Below, piece after piece: positions 6,473 to 10,841 of a stretch of DNA of 10,841 nucleotides; the stretch's first letter is position 1; every line of letters begins with the position of its first letter. The notes under the pieces were generated by a model. The model was not told the DNA's origin. It did no database searches and worked only from the letters and a program-made list of their open reading frames with translations. A program made the translations under genes and the position numbers. Source of the stretch: Pseudomonadota bacterium (GTDB lineage: Bacteria; Desulfobacterota; Desulfarculia; Desulfarculales; JAHJDS01); NCBI GenBank assembly GCA_018812395.1, contig JAHJDS010000211.1, positions 1 through 10,841 on the forward strand. The letters run 5' to 3'.

Positions 6473-6553
6473 AAGGTCGTTGGCTTCATCCCCGAATCGG
6501 ATATAGACCGGGTTCGCGAGGCGGCCGATATCGTCTCGGTCGTCTCCGAGCAC
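6473..6553 (+). other. In-frame 5' extension of dnaG without a canonical start codon
   Basis: Downstream of an in-frame TAA at 6470-6472 the dnaG frame reads KVVGFIPESDIDRVREAADI and on through VSVVSEHV into the annotated protein. This is the conserved N-terminal helix of bacterial primase, which usually begins M-x-[F/Y]-IPE. No ATG, GTG or TTG lies in this frame before GTG 6554. By homology the first residue would fall on GTT 6479, preceded by GGAG and AAAAGG. A TTG at 6480 is one frame off, so a single missing base (for example GG instead of GGG at 6482-6483) would restore a normal TTG-GGC-TTC-ATC start. A non-standard start codon is the alternative. Confidence 0.75.
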
Positions 6554-8245
6554 GTGGCCCTCAGGCCGGCGGGCCGCCGGTTGACGGGTCTGTGTCCGTT
6601 TCACGGCGACAGCAAGCCGTCGTTCATGGTGAACCCGGAACGTCAGACCTGGCACTGCTTCGGCTGTCACGAGGGGGGCAACGTGTTCACCTTCGTGATG
6701 CGGGTCACCAACCTGACCTTCCCCGAGGCGGTTCGGGATCTGGCCGGCCGGTTCGGGGTGTCCGTCACCGAGCGGCGCGGCGGTGAGGGCGACTCCCGGC
6801 GGCGGGAAGAATTGCTGGCCGTCAACCAGGCCGCGGCCGAGTTCTACGAAGACGTGCTGTGGGGCGACCGGGGCCGGGAGGGCCGGGACTATATTGAAAA
6901 AACGAGAGGCCTGAGCCTGTCGCTGGCCAAGCGATTCAGATTGGGGATGGCCCTCGAGGGATGGGATCATTTGGCCCGGCACCTGGCCCGGCAAGGCGTC
7001 GACCCCAAGCTGGCGGCGTCAACCGGCCTCTTGCGTTCCAAGCGGCCGGGCCGGTATTATGACTTGTTTCGCCACCGCCTGATGTTCCCCATTCGGGACG
7101 GGCAAGGCCGGGTGGTTGGTTTCGGCGGCCGGACCTTGGGCGATGATGACGCCAAGTATCTCAACTCGCCCGAGTCGCCGGTCTTTGACAAGAAGAGCAC
7201 CCTGTACGGTCTGGACCAGACCCGGAAAGCGATCCTGGCCGCCCGGCGGGCGATCGTGGTCGAGGGGTATCTGGACCTGTTGTCCCTGTACCAGGCCAAG
7301 GTCGAGGCCGTGGTGGCCCCCATGGGCACGGCGCTGAGCCGGGGCCACGTCCGGCGTTTGAAGGGCCTGGGCCGGGAGGCGGTCCTGGTCTTTGACGGCG
7401 ACGCGGCCGGGGTCCAGGCGGCGCTGCGGAGCCTGCCGTTTTTCCTGGCCGAGGGGGCGCCGGCCCGGGTGGTGCTGCTGCCCCAGGGCGAGGACCCGGA
7501 CAGTTTCGTCCGGACCCGCACAGCGGCGGCGTTCATGGACCTGGTCGACGCCGCGCCGCTGATGATGGATTTCGCCATTGACCGGGTCGTGGCCCGGTGC
7601 GACGGCACTAAACAGGGCCGGGCCGAGGCGGTGGGCCGGATGCGGCCGCTGCTGCGGGCGGTGTCCGATCCGGTGGAGCTCTCGCTCCACGTCCGCGATC
7701 TGGCCCGACGGCTGGCCGTGGACGAGCACGCGGTCCAGGCCGCCCTGGCCGGGGCCGACCGCCCGTGGGGGCGGGAGGCGGCCGGGGAACCTGACCAGGG
7801 GCAGGGCCCGTTGCCGAACAAGGTCCTGGACACCCTGGCCGTGGCCGTCTCCGACCCGGCGGCCCGGGAGCGACTGCTGGAGTCGGGGGCCCTGCGGGAG
7901 TTGGTCGGCGAGGGCCGGGTCCTGGCCCTGGTCGAGGCCATCGAGTCCCTGGACGAAGTGGCCGGGGCCGCCTGGCCGGCCGACCTGATCAGCCGCCTGA
8001 CCGACGACCAGTTGCCGTCATTGGTGGCGTCGCTCGAGGAGCGATCGGTGCGGGAGGCCGACCGGCTGGTCGAGGACTTGGTGATTCACGGGCGTCAGCG
8101 GCAGATCAAATCTGAGCTGGCGGAACTACGACAAGAGATGTTGGAGGCCCAGGCCGCCGGCGATGAGGCCCGCGAAACCGAGGCGGTGGCCCGGGCCCGA
8201 TTGTTGCAACGTCAACTTAACAACCCCAGCGAGGCGCATGTATGA
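6554..8245 (+). CDS. dnaG: DNA primase DnaG (annotated from the first canonical start; true start probably near 6479)
   Basis: DnaG makes the RNA primers for DNA replication and works with the DnaB helicase at the fork. From GTG 6554 the protein has 563 residues; with the in-frame upstream part it is about 588, the family's normal length. The zinc-binding domain has CPFH (C14, H17) and CFGC (C35, C38). The TOPRIM domain has VVEGYLDLLSL with the catalytic E237, and FDGDAAG with D281 and D283. The core motif FGGRTLGDDDAKYLNSPESP precedes it. The C-terminal 130 residues are helical and charged, as in the helicase-binding domain. GTG 6554 is given because it is the first recognised start, but it would delete the conserved helix IPESDIDRVREAADIV. 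The TGA stop overlaps the rpoD ATG (ATGA), a sign of translational coupling. Confidence 0.95.
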   Translation: MALRPAGRRLTGLCPFHGDSKPSFMVNPERQTWHCFGCHEGGNVFTFVMRVTNLTFPEAVRDLAGRFGVSVTERRGGEGDSRRREELLAVNQAAAEFYEDVLWGDRGREGRDYIEKTRGLSLSLAKRFRLGMALEGWDHLARHLARQGVDPKLAASTGLLRSKRPGRYYDLFRHRLMFPIRDGQGRVVGFGGRTLGDDDAKYLNSPESPVFDKKSTLYGLDQTRKAILAARRAIVVEGYLDLLSLYQAKVEAVVAPMGTALSRGHVRRLKGLGREAVLVFDGDAAGVQAALRSLPFFLAEGAPARVVLLPQGEDPDSFVRTRTAAAFMDLVDAAPLMMDFAIDRVVARCDGTKQGRAEAVGRMRPLLRAVSDPVELSLHVRDLARRLAVDEHAVQAALAGADRPWGREAAGEPDQGQGPLPNKVLDTLAVAVSDPAARERLLESGALRELVGEGRVLALVEAIESLDEVAGAAWPADLISRLTDDQLPSLVASLEERSVREADRLVEDLVIHGRQRQIKSELAELRQEMLEAQAAGDEARETEAVARARLLQRQLNNPSEAHV

Positions 8246-9996
8246 TCCGCAAGGAGCAGTCGGAAGCAGTGAAACGCCTGATTGACCTTGGCAAAGAAAA
8301 GGGGTACCTGACCTACTCGCAAGTGAGCGCGGTCCTGCCCCCCGATACCGACACCACGGAGCGCATCGACGACCTGATGGCCCTGTTTGACGAAATGGAC
8401 ATCCAGATCGTCGAGGAATCGGGCAAGGACAAGGTCGAGCAGTGGACCCGAGCCTCGAAGGACAACCGGGGGGATCAGCCCGAACCGGCCGATCTGGGCG
8501 GCAAGGTGGCCGATCCGGTGAAGATGTACCTGCGGGAAATGGGCATGGTCTCCCTGTTGACCCGCGAGGGCGAGGTCGAGATCGCCAAGCGGATCGAGGC
8601 CGGGGAAAAGGAGGCCCTGCGGGCCATCCTCGAGTCCCCGGTGGGGGTCCAGTACTTCCTGGATTGGAGCCACAAGATCGAGGAAGGAATCATCCGGATC
8701 AAGGACATCGTCCGCGAAGTGGACGACGAGGACTCGCCCGCCGACGCCGAGCGGTACAAGACCGACTTTTTGACCCTGATCGCCGAGGTCAAGAAGATCG
8801 AGGCCGAAAACCGCCGCCGGCATCGGGACCTCAAGCAGAAGCCGTTGACCAAGTACCAGAAGGAAAAGGTCCGCGGCAAGATCAAGGCCAACCGAAAGGC
8901 CATCGTCGACCGGTTGTGCGAGATTCGCCTCGAGCGGCGGCAGTTCGACAATATGACCGCCGCCTTCAAGCGGCACATCAGAAAGATCGACCGCTGCCGG
9001 CGGGAGATCAGCCGTTGTTGCGTCGAGGCCAAGGTGTCCGAATTCCGCCGCCTGGACGCCCTGAGCGACAAACTCAAAAAGGGCACCGACCGGCAGGTCA
9101 AGACCCTCCTCAAGCGCAAGGGGGGCCTCAGCCACAAGGGCCTGATGAGCCTGGTGACCAGGGGCCGCAAGGCCAGGGAGGACCTGAGGCGGATCGAAGA
9201 GGAGTCCCGGATGAGCCTCTCGGACCTGGAGCACCTGCTCATCCGGGTGGGCATCGGCGAGGCCAAGAGCAAACAGGCCAAGACCGAACTGGTCGAGGCC
9301 AACCTGAGGCTGGTGGTGTCCATCGCCAAGAAGTACACCAACCGCGGGCTCCAGTTCCTGGACCTCATCCAGGAGGGGAACATCGGCCTGATGAAGGCGG
9401 TCGAGAAGTTCGAGTACCAGCGGGGTTACAAGTTCTCGACCTACGCCACCTGGTGGATCCGCCAGGCCATCACCCGGGCCATCGCCGACCAGGCTCGCAC
9501 CATCCGCATCCCGGTCCACATGATCGAGACCATCAACAAGCTGATCCGGACCTCGCGCTACCTGGTCCAGGAATACGGCCGGGAGCCGACGCCCGAGGAG
9601 ATCGCCGAGAAGATGGAGTTCCCGCTCGAGAAGGTCCGCAAGGTCCTCAAGATCGCCAAGGAGCCCATCTCGCTCGAGACGCCCATCGGCGAGGAGGAAG
9701 ACAGCCATCTGGGCGACTTCATCGAGGACAAGAAGGTCGTCAGCCCGGCCGACGCGGTGATCAGCCTCAACCTGAGCGAACAGACTCGCAAGGTCCTGGC
9801 CACGCTGACGCCGCGGGAGGAGAAGGTGCTGCGGATGCGGTTCGGCATCGGCGAGAAGGCGGACCACACCCTGGAGGAGGTCGGCCGGGACTTCGCCGTG
9901 ACCCGGGAGCGGATTCGTCAGATCGAGGCCAAGGCCCTGCGCAAGCTCCGGCACCCCTCCCGGTCGAAGCGGTTGCGGGCCTTTGTCGAATCCTAA
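8242..9996 (+). CDS. rpoD: RNA polymerase primary sigma factor RpoD (sigma-70)
   Basis: This is the housekeeping sigma factor that directs RNA polymerase to -35/-10 promoters. All regions of a group 1 sigma are present in 584 residues. Region 1.1 is at the N-terminus (SEAVKRLIDLGKEKGYLTYSQV), region 1.2 contains DPVKMYLREMG near 92-102, and a basic non-conserved helical insert spans about 120-320. Region 2 starts near TELVEANLRLVVSIAKKY (348 onward) with the -10 binding segment TYATWWIRQAITRAI (400-414). Region 3 contains IRIPVHMIETINKL, and region 4.2 with the -35 helix-turn-helix is TLEEVGRDFAVTRERIRQIE (543-562). ATG 8242 overlaps the dnaG stop, with GAGG at 8231-8234. A terminator follows at 10037-10067. 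The TTGACA/TATTAT promoter of rpsU fits its expected specificity. Confidence 0.98.
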   Translation: MIRKEQSEAVKRLIDLGKEKGYLTYSQVSAVLPPDTDTTERIDDLMALFDEMDIQIVEESGKDKVEQWTRASKDNRGDQPEPADLGGKVADPVKMYLREMGMVSLLTREGEVEIAKRIEAGEKEALRAILESPVGVQYFLDWSHKIEEGIIRIKDIVREVDDEDSPADAERYKTDFLTLIAEVKKIEAENRRRHRDLKQKPLTKYQKEKVRGKIKANRKAIVDRLCEIRLERRQFDNMTAAFKRHIRKIDRCRREISRCCVEAKVSEFRRLDALSDKLKKGTDRQVKTLLKRKGGLSHKGLMSLVTRGRKAREDLRRIEEESRMSLSDLEHLLIRVGIGEAKSKQAKTELVEANLRLVVSIAKKYTNRGLQFLDLIQEGNIGLMKAVEKFEYQRGYKFSTYATWWIRQAITRAIADQARTIRIPVHMIETINKLIRTSRYLVQEYGREPTPEEIAEKMEFPLEKVRKVLKIAKEPISLETPIGEEEDSHLGDFIEDKKVVSPADAVISLNLSEQTRKVLATLTPREEKVLRMRFGIGEKADHTLEEVGRDFAVTRERIRQIEAKALRKLRHPSRSKRLRAFVES

Positions 9997-10036
9997 GTGG
10001 TCGTTGTAAGCAGGCTCACTGCCGGACGACCGCGGG

Positions 10037-10067
10037 CCGGCCCCGAGCAATGGCGGCCGGACTTTTT
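10037..10067 (+). terminator. Intrinsic terminator after rpoD
   Basis: CCGGCCCC (10037-10044) pairs with GGCGGCCGG (10052-10060), giving eight base pairs with one bulged C and a seven-base loop. AC and five T residues (10063-10067) follow. It lies 41 bases after the rpoD stop and before the tRNA gene, where the end of the macromolecular synthesis operon is expected. Confidence 0.65.
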
Positions 10068-10069
10068 CC

Positions 10070-10100
10070 TTGCCACGGCCCCGGGGGCCTGTCATATATT
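10070..10100 (+). promoter_or_regulatory. Candidate promoter for tRNA-Met
   Basis: TTGCCA (10070-10075, five of six) and TATATT (10095-10100, five of six) are separated by 19 bases, longer than ideal. CATATA at 10093 would give 17 but matches less well. This is the only AT-rich spot between the rpoD terminator and the tRNA, and would start transcription about 30 bases before the tRNA. Confidence 0.4.
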
Positions 10101-10138
10101 GTGTGGCTGGCCGCGCTCGAACGGCCGTCCGGCACTGA

Positions 10139-10211
10139 GGGCCCATAGCTCAGTTGGAAGAGCCGCCGGCTCATAACCGGCAGGTCCCTGGTTCGAGGCC
10201 AGGTGGGCCCA
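10139..10211 (+). tRNA. tRNA-Met (anticodon CAU), elongator type
   Basis: The full cloverleaf is visible. The acceptor stem is GGGCCCA (10139-10145) with TGGGCCC (10204-10210) and discriminator A10211. The D stem is GCTC/GAGC around an eight-base loop, and the anticodon stem is GCCGG/CCGGC with loop CTCATAA (CAT at 10172-10174). The T stem is CCTGG/CCAGG with loop TTCGAGG. The 1:72 pair is G-C and the anticodon stem lacks three consecutive G:C pairs in initiator orientation, so this is an elongator tRNA. A lysidine-modified tRNA-Ile with genomic CAT cannot be fully excluded, although the overall sequence fits tRNA-Met. CCA is not encoded (ACTT follows the acceptor stem), so it must be added enzymatically. 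Confidence 0.93.
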
Positions 10212-10283
10212 CTTTCAGGTCGCCCCGGTCCGGGCGGGCACCCGCCGCGGGCCGAGAGCGTTTGCCTCGTGCAATAAAACGGA

Positions 10284-10414
10284 GCCCGGTCGATGGCGCT
10301 TCGAGGATATTCAACATGGTCTGGGAGTTGAAACCGGGGCGATTGTTCGGCGTTGAACTTGTCGAGGCCGAGGTGCGGCGAAGGGCGGAACCCCCGAGGG
10401 TTGCGCCCTTCGTC
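10284..10414 (+). other. Structured intergenic segment between tRNA-Met and the NIF3 gene
   Basis: Several inverted repeats follow one another. CCCGGT (10285-10290) and TTCAAC (10310-10315) pair with the contiguous GTTGAAACCGGG (10327-10338), leaving a 19-base bulge that itself holds TCGA/TCGA. GTTC-GGCGTT-GAAC follows at 10345-10358. Last is a long hairpin: CGAAGGGCG-G-AACCC (10379-10393), loop CCGA, GGGTT-G-CGCCCTTCG (10398-10412), extendable to 16 pairs with one G-G mismatch. The hairpin ends 17 bases before the next start codon. It has only TCTGTTT after it, so it is not a clear terminator. It may be a leader RNA, a small RNA or tRNA-transcript 3' structure. I recognise no known RNA family. 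10212-10283 shows nothing definite beyond a short GGCGG/CCGCC hairpin. Confidence 0.45.
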
Positions 10415-10431
10415 TGTTTGGATGGGAGACG

Positions 10432-10841
10432 ATGGTGACCGATCCCGCCCCGCGGCGCGTGTCCGATTTTCTGGACCTCCTGGCCCCGACGGCGCCGCCT
10501 TCCCTGGCCGAGTCGTGGGACCGGGTGGGGTTGATGGTCGGGGCCCGAGACTGGCCGGTCAGCCGGGTCCTGGTCGGCCTGGAGCTGACCGCCGACTTCC
10601 TGGACCGGGCGGCGGATTTTTCGGCGGACGTTCTCCTGGTGCATCACCCGCCGCTCTTCCGGCCGCTGACCGCCCTGGATCCGACCCGGCCGCCGGCGGC
10701 CCTGGTGCTCCGGGCCTATGAGGAGCGCCGGGCCGTCATCGCCGCCCACACCAACCTGGACGCGGCCCGGGGCGGGGTCAGCGACGCCCTGGCCCTGGCC
10801 CTGGGCCTGACCCGTGTCCGGACCCTGCGTCCGGCCCCGGG
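10432..10841 (+). CDS. NIF3 / GTP cyclohydrolase I type 2-like protein, N-terminal part
   Basis: This frame stays open to the window end (136 complete codons). It matches the N-terminus of the NIF3 (DUF34/YbgI) family, widely annotated as 'Nif3-like dinuclear metal center protein'. The matches are a start helix (VSDFLDLLAP), the signature LAESWDRVGLMVG (residues 25-37), the metal-binding LLVHHPPLF (68-76) and the second metal motif AHTNLDAARGGVSDALA (104-120). The two His of HHP, and the His and Asp of HTNLD, are known metal ligands. The cellular role of the family is not settled. ATG 10432 is preceded by GGGAG at only three bases; GTG 10435, one codon later, would give better spacing. In related genomes a zinc-ribbon protein gene often follows, but that lies outside the window. 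Confidence 0.93.
   Translation, partial: MVTDPAPRRVSDFLDLLAPTAPPSLAESWDRVGLMVGARDWPVSRVLVGLELTADFLDRAADFSADVLLVHHPPLFRPLTALDPTRPPAALVLRAYEERRAVIAAHTNLDAARGGVSDALALALGLTRVRTLRPAP

Noticed and set aside
6366..6506. Short open frame of 46 codons in the dnaG leader (MGRQLPYIGG...)
   Set aside because: It crosses the inverted repeats, has no codon signature and no known similarity; the bases are better explained as leader structure.
10020..10134. Eight-base inverted repeat TGCCGGAC / GTCCGGCA flanking the rpoD-tRNA gap
   Set aside because: In DNA this rich in CCGG an eight-base match over 100 bases is not surprising, and there is no element between the arms that looks mobile.
8212..10146. A 644-codon open frame on the minus strand across rpoD
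   Set aside because: It mirrors the rpoD codons; its translation is Leu/Asp/Gly/Val-rich without any family motif, and rpoD on the plus strand is certain.
10316..10438. Short open frame of 40 codons whose stop overlaps the NIF3 start
   Set aside because: It runs through the 16-bp hairpin and lacks a ribosome binding site; coupling is conceivable but unsupported.
1..10841. CRISPR arrays, insertion sequences, integrase or attachment sites
   Set aside because: I found no regularly spaced repeats, transposase or integrase motifs, nor a duplicated tRNA 3' end; all large frames are housekeeping genes.

Overview
The window is a compact, GC-rich (well above 60 % G+C), entirely plus-strand stretch of bacterial housekeeping chromosome. 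The block rpsU / yqeY / mutS2 / dnaG / rpoD, followed by a tRNA-Met gene and a NIF3-family gene, together with the codon style (GCC, CTG, CGG dominant) and the protein sequences, suggests a member of the Desulfobacterota (former Deltaproteobacteria). This placement is by family resemblance, not by alignment.

Layout. Bases 1-120 are about 42 % G+C and encode a piece of a radical SAM protein that stops making sense at about base 120, where composition jumps to 65 % or more. An uncharacterised basic, Pro/Arg-rich reading frame follows (115-576), then a 222-base gap ending in a plausible promoter. Next are hisB, a small unrecognised exported (probable lipo-) protein and hisA. A near-consensus sigma-70 promoter whose -35 box includes the hisA stop codon drives rpsU. 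Then come yqeY, mutS2, dnaG and rpoD; dnaG and rpoD overlap by four bases. rpoD is followed by a good intrinsic terminator, a candidate promoter, tRNA-Met(CAU), a 220-base segment rich in nested inverted repeats, and the start of a NIF3-like gene cut by the window end.

How the genes work together. hisB and hisA are two steps of histidine synthesis, but the hisH often found between them is absent and a lipoprotein-like gene sits there instead. rpsU-dnaG-rpoD is the classical macromolecular synthesis operon, linking translation (S21), replication priming (primase) and transcription (primary sigma factor). Here it is expanded by yqeY and mutS2. Each gene junction except dnaG/rpoD carries its own hairpin or AT-rich element, as expected for an operon whose members are expressed at very different levels.

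Most notable. (1) The conserved N-terminus of DnaG is encoded in frame from about 6476, but no ATG, GTG or TTG exists there; the first canonical start (GTG 6554) would remove about 26 conserved residues. (2) The leader in front of dnaG has an AT-rich imperfect palindrome and two competing G/C hairpins next to the ribosome binding site. (3) The region between tRNA-Met and the NIF3 gene folds on paper into several successive helices, including a 16-bp hairpin directly before the start codon. (4) The left edge is a compositional and reading-frame chimera. I see no convincing new defence system, CRISPR array or mobile element.
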